This document shows positions 6,085 through 12,483 of a stretch of 12,483 bases of DNA, piece after piece. Under the pieces are notes generated by a model. The model saw nothing but the letters and a program-made list of their open reading frames with translations. It ran no database searches and had not been told where the DNA came from. The stretch is from NCBI GenBank assembly GCA_026002025.1, contig BOAU01000061.1, positions 1 through 12,483 of the forward strand, read 5' to 3'. The stretch is from Spirochaetia bacterium (lineage in GTDB: Bacteria > Spirochaetota > Spirochaetia > Treponematales > Breznakiellaceae). A program made the position numbers and the translations under genes. Position 1 is the first letter of the stretch. Every line of letters starts with the position of its first letter.

Positions 6085-7626
6085 CTAGTCCTTCACCGAT
6101 TTAAAACATTCATCGATCACCGGGTTCAATGATTCAAGGGCGAAGCCCAGGGCCGCTAGTTCCGCCCGGTCTCTGCTTTCGGCCCAGTTCATGTAGGGGT
6201 CCGCGTAATGATCCCGCAGGAAGTTGTAGACCAAATCTTCCGCCCTTTCAGGAATGTTGAAGAAGCGGCCCTTCCCGGCGCCCAGGATTTTACGGATCGC
6301 GGGGCGGGCGTGGGTAAGGAAACGTTCCCGGTACAGATCATAGGTCCTGCCCGACAATACCCGCAGCCGGTCGGAAACGGACCCCCCTGCGGCGTGTTCC
6401 GCTACCCGCTTCACGGGCGGGCGGACAACGGGGATGGGCCGCTGACGGTTCCGTTTCTGCGGCGCCGGCGTCATGGCGGCGACATTCCGGGGGAGACTTT
6501 TTGCGGCAGCGGGTCTTGTGACAACGCCCTGTTGCTGGACCGCCTTCTTTTGAACCGCCTTTTTTTCGGCGGCCACGGCCTGTTTCTTTGCCCTGCCGCT
6601 CTGTTTCACGGCGGCTTTCCGGGCGGTCTGTTTTTTCCTGGCGGAATATCCCGCAGCGGCGGAAGCGGCGGATCGCGCGGCCAGGGCGGCTGCGTCCTGA
6701 TCCAGAAGAATATTTTTCAGGGTGATCCATTTTTGCTGAAGGTAGCGATCCCCCAGAACAGAATAATAGTATCCCTGCACCAGGGCGGACAGGACCGAGC
6801 CGAGGATTTCATCATCCCGGTGTTTTGCCCGTCTGCCCTGACGGATTAAAAGGTATGCCTCATGGTTTTTTTTGCCGTACTTACGGGAATAGAGGAAGAC
6901 GATACGCTCAAAGCCGGGATCTTCAACCAGGTTCCAGTATTTAAAACAGTAGGCCAGGGTTTGATCCTCCGCACGGTGAATGGACGGGGATATCTCGATC
7001 CGGTCAAGGTCTGCGGGAGAAAAGGTCACCGAGGAAAAAGCGCTCCGGGGGGCAAGGCGCCGGTTCTGTCCCGCCTGCCTTTGCATCCGTTCCCGGCGCT
7101 GTAACTCATTCCCTACCACGGCCAGGGACTGGTTATGATAAGAACGGACCAGTTCAGCCGCCTGCCCCATGGACTTAACATGAAAATTCAGCATTTGGGA
7201 ATAACGAAGCAGCCGCTCGATCCCGATAATCGCTTCGTAACGGGTTCTTGGAAGAATCTTCGAAATATCCTCCGCAACCCGGATCGTCGAATATACATCC
7301 CGCTTGTTGTAAGCGGCCATTTTGCTGTCGATATAAATGATGGACCGGCGTATACGGTCCAGGGAACGTTCAGTCAGTTTCCGGTAGGCCACCGCAAGCA
7401 GCTGCCGGTAAATCGGATTATGGCTGCGGTAGGTTTGGAAAAGGGCGGTCCGCAGGCGATCTTCGGGATAGCGGGGCTTGAGCCGGGTTTGAAAAATACG
7501 CAGCGCGTCCCGTTCCTTTCCGATGCCCCGGAAATAGTAATACCGTTCGATATCAGGATCGTTATCGGGCTGGAGCAGGGGATACTCTGTCCTGAGCAGT
7601 TCTTTTTGAATTTCCGTAAGATCCAT
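6085..7626 (-). CDS. Conserved hypothetical with Lys/Ala-rich linker (spirochaete-type)
   Basis: A 513-residue protein that I do not recognise. Residues 1-300 look helical and are rich in Arg and Tyr, with patterns such as RYYYFRGIGKERDALRIFQ (28-46). Residues 311-410 form a low-complexity Ala/Lys/Arg/Gln/Pro linker with histone-H1-like repeats (KKAVQKKAVQQQ near 355-366). Residues 418-513 form a second apparently folded helical region. There is no signal peptide or membrane segment, so it is probably cytosolic. The basic linker would suit nucleic-acid or polyphosphate binding, but that is inference. The ATG at 7626-7624 follows only TGAATCA, with no Shine-Dalgarno. The gene is divergent from the immunophilin gene across 61 bp and ends 7 nt from the GNAT stop. 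Coding character is supported by length and codon use. Confidence 0.75.
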   Translation of the reverse strand: MDLTEIQKELLRTEYPLLQPDNDPDIERYYYFRGIGKERDALRIFQTRLKPRYPEDRLRTALFQTYRSHNPIYRQLLAVAYRKLTERSLDRIRRSIIYIDSKMAAYNKRDVYSTIRVAEDISKILPRTRYEAIIGIERLLRYSQMLNFHVKSMGQAAELVRSYHNQSLAVVGNELQRRERMQRQAGQNRRLAPRSAFSSVTFSPADLDRIEISPSIHRAEDQTLAYCFKYWNLVEDPGFERIVFLYSRKYGKKNHEAYLLIRQGRRAKHRDDEILGSVLSALVQGYYYSVLGDRYLQQKWITLKNILLDQDAAALAARSAASAAAGYSARKKQTARKAAVKQSGRAKKQAVAAEKKAVQKKAVQQQGVVTRPAAAKSLPRNVAAMTPAPQKRNRQRPIPVVRPPVKRVAEHAAGGSVSDRLRVLSGRTYDLYRERFLTHARPAIRKILGAGKGRFFNIPERAEDLVYNFLRDHYADPYMNWAESRDRAELAALGFALESLNPVIDECFKSVKD

Positions 7627-7687
7627 TGATTCATAATAGAATCTTACGCCCCTTTATGCAATGAACCATCTTATGTTATGATAAACC

Positions 7688-8704
<1,017 letters not shown>

Positions 8705-8722
<18 letters not shown>

Positions 8723-9778
8723 ATGATATTCTGAATTTGACAGCGTGAAGGCCGTTGCCGCCCCTGGGGTAAGGCGGACGCTGAGATCCTCAAAGATAAA
8801 AAGGGCGTCCGCGCCGGGCACTGATTCCACCAGTGCCCGGCCCTTTTCGTACCCCAGAGCAAAGGTCGAGGTGGAAAGGCCGTCTGCGTCGATGGAATGG
8901 TCCGCGATAATGGTCACCGAGAGGAGGCCGTTGTTTACCGGATAGCCGTCACGGGTGGACAGCAGATGGTGGTAATGATTCCCGTCGAGATCAACAAAAA
9001 AGCGCTCGTAGATGCCGCTGGTAACGATACTTTTATTAACAGCCTGGAGGACGCCGATATAGGCGCCGCGATTGTCCCGCGGGTCCTGGATGCCGATGCG
9101 CCAAGGTGCGTTTCCGCCGGTGGCAGATTTTCTTGAAGCACGCAATCCATTCCCCCCGCGCCGCGCCCCATGGGCAAAGATATTCCCCCCAAGATCGATA
9201 AGGGCCCGCTTCACCTTGTTTTTTTCCGCAAGCCGCACCGCTTCATCCGCGGCATAACCCTTGGCAATGGCCCCCAGGTCCAGCGCCATGCCGGGCCGCC
9301 GCAGAAAGGCGGTCCCCTGTTCCCGGTCAATAACCAGATCCCGCCAGTCGATTAAGGCCAAGGCTGAATCGATCTCATCCTGAGCGGGAACACGGGCGTT
9401 GTCGGAACCGATGCCCCACAGTTTTACCAGGGGCCCCACGGTGGGATCGAAGGCGCCGTCACTGGCCTCAGCAAAAGCCAGCGCACGTTCCAGCACGGCG
9501 ATAAGTTCAGGATCAACTTTGACCGGAGCAAGCCCGGCATTTTGGTTGATCCGGTCAAGGTCCGTGCCGGTCCTGTTGGCGCTCATCACATCCTCAATTT
9601 CCCGGAGCCGGGCAAAAATTTCCGCGTAGCGTTTCTGCGGTCCTCCCTCGAAAAGGTTTACATTGCAGATGGTCCCCAGTACAAATTCGGTCTGGGCGGG
9701 TATGGGCCGGGAACAGGAACTAAGGTTTACCAGGAAAGAAAACAGGGCAAGTGTAAAAATTTTAATAATATTTTTCAT
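8705..9778 (-). CDS. apbE: ApbE-family FAD:protein FMN transferase, lipoprotein
   Basis: ApbE enzymes split FAD and attach FMN to a Ser/Thr of exported redox subunits, such as those of Rnf and Na+-NQR complexes. From ATG 9778 the protein is 357 residues. A lipoprotein signal ends in LSSC, giving lipidation at C22 and an outer-face location. Family motifs are clear: [15 protein letters not shown] (166-180), IDLGGN (194-199), [14 protein letters not shown] (270-283, the position of the usual H-I-I-D/N-P), and [13 protein letters not shown] (297-309), the Mg/FAD-binding Asp-Thr loop. Residues 204-223 are an Arg/Gly/Ser-rich insertion before PWRIGIQDP. The in-frame GTG at 9790 is less likely, since AGGAT lies just before the ATG. 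No Rnf or Nqr gene is in the window, so the target is elsewhere. A good promoter is visible 150 nt upstream. Confidence 0.92.
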
Positions 9779-9934
9779 TATATCCTGCACATAACGCCTA
9801 TTTTTTTACATAAGAAAATCATGTGCCTGTTGGTAGAAAATATCCCCATGCCATTTTGTTTTGCGTTTTGGGCAATTGCTATATCCAGTAAACCTAATTT
9901 ATTTATTCCTGATTAGGGTAGTTCTCATGCATAT

Positions 9935-9963
9935 AATCTATTCTGTTTTTTATGCACTGTCAA
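9935..9963 (-). promoter_or_regulatory. Sigma70-type promoter for apbE
   Basis: On the minus strand a perfect TTGACA (9963-9958) is followed, after exactly 17 nt, by TAGATT (9940-9935, 4 of 6). Transcription would begin near 9928 and leave a 150-nt leader before the apbE start. I see no clear riboswitch or leader peptide in that leader. Confidence 0.6.
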
Positions 9964-9984
9964 GGATTATTGGCAATGATAAAA

Positions 9985-10017
9985 GACCGCTCTGCCCCGG
10001 CGGACTGCAGGGCGGTC
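9985..10017 (-). terminator. Intrinsic terminator of the small lipoprotein gene
   Basis: On the minus strand GACCGCCCTGC (10017-10007) pairs with GCAGAGCGGTC (9995-9985). The 11-bp stem has one G-U pair, an 11-nt loop, and TTTTAT directly after it. It begins 9 nt past the lipoprotein stop codon. This is a standard Rho-independent terminator, and it separates that gene from the apbE promoter. Confidence 0.82.
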
Positions 10018-10026
10018 AAATATCTT

Positions 10027-10308
10027 TTATTGTCTTTCTACAGCGGACACCGTCGTGATAAAACCCAAAATAGTAGTTGCTTTTATATCAACATCGTGGC
10101 CCTTCGTCGCCTCAAGGAATTCCGGATAACCTGAGGTTATCAATCCCAAAATGATTTTATACGACGCAATCTCCGGTCTGGCTGCATTGATACTGGGTGA
10201 AGTGAGCGCACCCAGCGGAGTCCCAACTCCATCAACAGTTGACATTGTGGCACAGCCACTCAGGCTTAACACTGCCGCAACCAAAACACACAAAACGAAC
10301 TTCTTCAT
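10027..10308 (-). CDS. Small TRL-like lipoprotein
   Basis: From ATG 10308 this is a 93-residue precursor with a classic lipoprotein signal, MKKFVLCVLVAAVLSLSGC, and lipidation expected at C19. The mature part is about 75 residues. ASYKIILGLITSGYPEFLEA, followed by VDIKATTILGFITT, resembles the short TRL-like lipoprotein family, where two 'ILGL' strands are joined by an Ala-rich segment and a V-D-x-K motif. That family has no known function. The start is chosen because AGGAGGG sits 5 nt upstream; the longer frame to 10344 lacks a ribosome site. It has its own promoter-like sequence and a clear terminator, so it is a single-gene unit. It is divergent from the Xre-type regulator, which may control it. 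Lipoprotein status is solid; the family assignment is tentative. Confidence 0.75.
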   Translation of the reverse strand: MKKFVLCVLVAAVLSLSGCATMSTVDGVGTPLGALTSPSINAARPEIASYKIILGLITSGYPEFLEATKGHDVDIKATTILGFITTVSAVERQ

Positions 10309-10313
10309 TCTTA

Positions 10314-10320
10314 CCCTCCT
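10314..10320 (-). promoter_or_regulatory. Shine-Dalgarno of the small lipoprotein
   Basis: AGGAGGG on the minus strand lies 5 nt before the ATG at 10308 and decides that start over the upstream in-frame ATG at 10344. Confidence 0.85.
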
Positions 10321-10363
10321 AAGGTAATTTGTTTTTTCGGTCAAAATTCTGTAATGCCCGCCG

Positions 10364-10443
10364 GATATTCAGAATATCGTACCAAAAATACATGACAATC
10401 TGTCATATAAAGAAAATATACTATGACTAATCATTATTAGTCA
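10364..10443. promoter_or_regulatory. Three palindromes between lipoprotein and Xre genes (candidate operators)
   Basis: Three inverted repeats lie in 80 bp. GATATTC-A-GAATATC (10364-10378) is a perfect 15-mer. ATGACA-ATC-TGTCAT (10392-10406) is also perfect. TGACTAAT-CATT-ATTAGTCA (10424-10443) has perfect 8-bp arms. Further ATGACA/ATGACT half-sites occur at 10474 and at the Xre start codon (10494). The first two palindromes overlap the -10 and -35 of the candidate minus-strand promoter. Placement beside an Xre-type regulator suggests operators, but binding is inferred. Confidence 0.55.
10371..10398 (-). promoter_or_regulatory. Candidate promoter of the small lipoprotein
   Basis: Minus strand TTGTCA (10398-10393, 5 of 6) and TATTCT (10376-10371, 4 of 6) are separated by 16 nt, giving a leader of about 55 nt before the gene. 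Both boxes lie in palindromes, so repression by steric block is plausible. Confidence 0.42.
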
Positions 10444-10493
10444 ATGCCTATTAAGCATATAAAATAAATTTATATGACAGACAGACATACCAA

Positions 10494-10832
10494 ATGACTG
10501 ATTTAAGAGAATTGTTGGCCTTCAATATAAGATTTCACCGGGCCCGGCTGGACTTATCCCAGGAAAAATTGGCCGAAAACGCGGATACGGCGGCCAATTA
10601 TATCGCCTGTATTGAGGCCAAGCGCCGGTTTCCTTCGGTGGAGGTGATGGAAAAGATTGCGGGCGCCCTGAATATCGACACCCCGGAGCTTTTTTCAATG
10701 GAATCCCTGCAAATTGACTCGATAAACGGCCTTCAGGAAGAAATGGTAGGGGAAATCACCCAGATTATTGCCGATTATATGGCAAAAAAACTGAAAAACT
10801 TAAAATCAAAGCGGAATTTACCAAATATTTGA
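10494..10832 (+). CDS. Xre-family helix-turn-helix transcriptional regulator
   Basis: A 112-residue protein with a single N-terminal Cro/C1-type HTH (about residues 6-67): FNIRFHRARLDLSQEKLAE leads into the recognition part ANYIACIEAKRRFPSVEVME and ends with IAGALNIDTPELF. This is the common repressor fold that binds palindromic operators as a dimer. The C-terminal 40 residues (70-112) look helical and end in a Lys-rich tail (MAKKLKNLKSKRN), probably for dimerisation or weak DNA contact. The ATG at 10494 has no clear Shine-Dalgarno. The upstream DNA is AT-rich, with a TATAAA at 10458-10463. It likely regulates itself and perhaps the divergent lipoprotein gene. It converges with the Fic gene, with 11 nt between stops, so it is not in a toxin-antitoxin-like operon with it. 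Confidence 0.85.
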   Translation: MTDLRELLAFNIRFHRARLDLSQEKLAENADTAANYIACIEAKRRFPSVEVMEKIAGALNIDTPELFSMESLQIDSINGLQEEMVGEITQIIADYMAKKLKNLKSKRNLPNI

Positions 10833-10843
10833 GATATGTTCCC

Positions 10844-11932
10844 CTAAACCAGCAGCCCATAGCCTGTGCTCCGCCCGCCCCCTTCTTCCTGGCGCAGAAT
10901 ACCCTTGTTGATAAGGTCCTGGATGTCCCGGAGCGCCGTATCCGGTGAGCATCCGGTGATTTTTGCCCACTTGGAACTGGTCAGCTTCCCCTCGAAATGG
11001 CCCAGCAGCAGGTTAAGCATCTTTTGCTGGCGGGTATTGAGCAGGGTTTGGGCATGGGCCTCCCAGAACCGGGCCCTGGATAATACGCCGGCCAGGGTAA
11101 CTTCGCTGTCTTCTATGGCCCGTTCCAGGCAGACCAGAAACCATTCCAGCCATTCGGTGATATTCCCGTCCCCCTGCTGGGTTGTTTCCAGAACCTGATA
11201 ATAGCGCTTGCGCTCGGTTAAGATGCGGCTGGACATGCTGTAAAACCGCCGGGGACTGCCCTCCCCACGGGCAAGCTGCATATCCGCAAGGGCACGGGCA
11301 ATGCGTCCGTTGCCGTCTTCAAAGGGATGGATGGTGACAAACCAGAGATGGGCAATGGCGGCCTTAAGGACCGGATCGATTGGGGTATTGCCGTTAAACC
11401 AGTCCAAAAACCGGGCCATTTCATTATCAATGCGGGAGGCCTCCGGCCCCTCAAAGTGGACCCTGGGATTACCCAGGGAACCGGAAATTACTTCAATATG
11501 GCCCGTGCGGTACTTGCCGGTGGTAATTTTGTAGATACCGTTAAATCCTGTGGGGAAAAGCCCCGCATGCCAGCCGAAGAGCCGTTCTTGGGTAAGGGGG
11601 AGGGCGTAGTTTTGGGTTGCGTCCAGCATCATTTCCACCACACTGTCCACATGGCGGGTAGAACCGGCAGACACAGCTATTTCCAGTCCCAGTTGCCGGG
11701 CAATGGAGGAGCGGACCTGCTCCATATCGAGGTTTTCCCCTTCAATCTCGTTGGAATGTACTATGTCCAAAGCCAGGGCAGAAAGCTGGGTCTCATCCCC
11801 AATCTGAAACCCCAGTCCCTCCATTTTTCCCAGTAAGCGGCCCTGGCGGTAGCGGAGCTTGACCAGGGCTGCGGATACTTTTTCCGTATCCCAGCTAAAA
11901 TCGGTCCAGTTTTCATGCTGATGAATATACAT
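10844..11932 (-). CDS. Class II Fic protein (DUF4172-Fic-winged helix), AMPylase type
   Basis: Fic enzymes transfer AMP from ATP to a hydroxyl of a target protein. The 362 residues hold a DUF4172-type N-terminal domain (about 4-90), the Fic core (about 110-250) and a C-terminal winged helix (about 298-362; LTSSKWAKITGCSPDTALRD is its HTH). The catalytic motif is complete: HPFEDGNGRIAR (202-213), with the base His202 and the phosphate-binding GNGR. The N-terminal inhibitory motif S60-x-x-x-E64-G65 (SNEIEG) marks class II and should hold the enzyme in check within the same chain. There is no signal peptide, so it is cytosolic. The start at 11932 has GGGGAG upstream. It has a near-consensus promoter with repeated operator-like sequences, and the winged helix makes self-regulation plausible. 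The target protein is unknown. Confidence 0.92.
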   Translation of the reverse strand: MYIHQHENWTDFSWDTEKVSAALVKLRYRQGRLLGKMEGLGFQIGDETQLSALALDIVHSNEIEGENLDMEQVRSSIARQLGLEIAVSAGSTRHVDSVVEMMLDATQNYALPLTQERLFGWHAGLFPTGFNGIYKITTGKYRTGHIEVISGSLGNPRVHFEGPEASRIDNEMARFLDWFNGNTPIDPVLKAAIAHLWFVTIHPFEDGNGRIARALADMQLARGEGSPRRFYSMSSRILTERKRYYQVLETTQQGDGNITEWLEWFLVCLERAIEDSEVTLAGVLSRARFWEAHAQTLLNTRQQKMLNLLLGHFEGKLTSSKWAKITGCSPDTALRDIQDLINKGILRQEEGGGRSTGYGLLV

Positions 11933-11941
11933 TTTCCGGAA

Positions 11942-11947
11942 CTCCCC
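11942..11947 (-). promoter_or_regulatory. Shine-Dalgarno of the Fic gene
   Basis: GGGGAG on the minus strand lies 9 nt before the ATG at 11932. It directly follows the last repeat copy, a degenerate one at 11950-11960. Confidence 0.6.
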
Positions 11948-11949
11948 AT

Positions 11950-12047
11950 TTTGCGGAGAATAAGCTGCCTAATCTCCGCAAAATATGCGGAGATTAGGCA
12001 TCTAATCTCCGCAAAATATGCGGTAAATATAGGCCTTAATCTCCGCA
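11950..12047. repeat. TAATCTCCGCA repeat array with a 35-nt hairpin upstream of fic
   Basis: An 11-bp element, TAATCTCCGCA, occurs on the plus strand at 11970-11980, 12003-12013 and 12037-12047. It is inverted at 11986-11996, with a degenerate inverted copy at 11950-11960 and a truncated one (TGCGG) at 12019-12023. Copies 1 and 2 form a perfect hairpin with 15-bp arms (11966-11980 and 11986-12000) around AAATA. A 22-bp direct repeat (11969-11990 and 12002-12023) is spaced by 33 bp. The third plus-strand copy lies between the -35 and -10 of the Fic promoter, and the rest lie in the leader. They look like operators for a dimeric regulator, possibly the Fic protein's own winged helix. Confidence 0.8.
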
Positions 12048-12054
12048 TTGTAAA
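12026..12054 (-). promoter_or_regulatory. Near-consensus promoter of the Fic gene
   Basis: Minus strand TTTACA (12054-12049, 5 of 6) and TATATT (12031-12026, 5 of 6) are separated by exactly 17 nt. The spacer is almost filled by the TGCGGAGATTA element (12047-12037). The expected start near 12019 places the remaining repeats, including the 35-nt hairpin, in the leader RNA. Confidence 0.7.
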
Positions 12055-12075
12055 GGGTTCTTGCTACACATCCCT

Positions 12076-12094
12076 GGCGATGCTATGCATCGCC
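12076..12094. repeat. Short hairpin at the end of the last gene
   Basis: GGCGATGC (12076-12083) and GCATCGCC (12087-12094) form a perfect 8-bp stem with a 3-nt loop, spanning the stop codon of the gene at 12083. On the minus strand it is followed by AGGGATGTG rather than a T-run, so it is not a convincing intrinsic terminator. Confidence 0.4.
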
Positions 12095-12483
12095 TAACGA
12101 AAAATCTCCGGTGATTTTAAACCCTTTGCCGTCCCGGACTACCTCAAGCTGCCGCCCCGGGAAAAACCAGGGGAGCCTTTCCCGGATCAGGAGGGCGGCT
12201 TCGCTCATAAAGGCTTCATGCTGATTTGGGAGAACCTTGTCCAAGGTGGCGATCCGCAGGGAAATAATGTAGCCCCGGCCTTTTTCGGAACCGATTCCGA
12301 TGGTAAAGTCCGGGGCTATTTCAAAAAGACCGTCCATTTCCGGGTTGCAGGTCTGCCCCCGGACTGGACGGTTGGGGTGAAGGGAAAAGCTCTGTCCCCA
12401 GCGGTCCTCCAGCTCATCGTCAACCTCATGGAAAAGGGCTTCCAATGTGCGGGTAAAGGCCGCCAGTTTAGGATGGTCCAAGC
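12083..12483 (-). CDS. Conserved hypothetical protein, possibly N-terminally incomplete
   Basis: About 132 residues are visible, ending at TAG 12085-12083. The first possible start is TTG at 12481, two bases from the window edge, and the frame is open to the edge, so the true start may lie outside. I do not recognise a named family. Visible traits are a helical acidic N-terminus (FHEVDDELEDRWG), then LHPNRPVRGQTCNPEMDGLFE, a possible FTIGIGSEKGRGYIISLRI strand pair, and a C-terminal VVRDGKGFKITGDFSLGD. There is no signal peptide or membrane segment in the visible part. It lies upstream of and in the same direction as fic. The strong promoter between them and the 150-bp gap suggest separate transcription. 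Confidence 0.65.
   Translation of the reverse strand, partial: LDHPKLAAFTRTLEALFHEVDDELEDRWGQSFSLHPNRPVRGQTCNPEMDGLFEIAPDFTIGIGSEKGRGYIISLRIATLDKVLPNQHEAFMSEAALLIRERLPWFFPGRQLEVVRDGKGFKITGDFSLGDA

Noticed and set aside
10494..11932. Xre plus Fic as a toxin-antitoxin operon
   Set aside because: The genes converge rather than run together. The Fic protein carries its own N-terminal inhibitory motif, so it needs no separate antitoxin.
11950..12047. CRISPR array
   Set aside because: The repeated unit is short, present in both orientations, without uniform spacers, and tied to one promoter. No cas gene is nearby.
11761..12097. Short open frames on both strands with a repeated Y-A/F-A-E-I-R peptide
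   Set aside because: They arise because the palindromic TAATCTCCGCA repeats read alike on both strands. They have no ribosome site and overlap the Fic promoter and gene.

Overview
The window looks like chromosomal DNA of a spirochaete, most likely a moderately GC-rich, termite-gut-type Treponema. This rests on the mix of families: a two-domain cyclophilin-FKBP immunophilin, an ApbE lipoprotein, a large Lys/Ala-rich conserved hypothetical of spirochaetal style, and a Gfo/Idh plus isomerase pair. It is an impression from protein content; no rRNA or tRNA gene is present to confirm it.

Left edge (1-890): the tail of an insertion sequence, probably ISL3-like, ends at about 127. It abuts an AT-rich AlgJ/AlgX-type (SGNH-fold) acyltransferase gene that has lost its N-terminal part. 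Positions 892-2848 hold a TrmH/SpoU RNA methyltransferase and a convergent M24 Xaa-Pro-type aminopeptidase whose 3' ends overlap by 14 bp. Positions 2897-5083 hold a two-gene operon, each gene with a strong Shine-Dalgarno site: a Gfo/Idh/MocA oxidoreductase followed by a TIM-barrel sugar isomerase/epimerase. The pair probably handles an oxidised sugar or glycoside. A hairpin follows, then a 5'-truncated ORF6N-type phage/DNA-binding gene remnant and a GNAT acetyltransferase.

Positions 6085-7626 (minus) encode an unrecognised 513-residue protein with a histone-H1-like basic linker. Positions 7688-8722 (plus) encode an exported cyclophilin-FKBP fusion that overlaps the end of an ApbE FMN-transferase lipoprotein (minus) by 18 bp. 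A good promoter and a clear intrinsic terminator separate ApbE from a small TRL-like lipoprotein (minus). That lipoprotein is divergent from an Xre-family repressor, and the intergenic region between them carries three palindromes.

Right edge (10844-12483): a class II Fic AMPylase-type protein (DUF4172-Fic-winged helix) lies on the minus strand behind a near-consensus promoter. Copies of a TAATCTCCGCA element, including a perfect 15-bp-arm hairpin, sit inside and downstream of that promoter. This looks like a self-regulated Fic module and is the most interesting structure here. The last gene, a conserved hypothetical, runs to or past the window edge.

The layout is compact. Four gene pairs converge with overlaps or gaps of about 11 nt or less, leaving no room for dedicated terminators. 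No CRISPR array, tRNA, rRNA or obvious riboswitch was seen.
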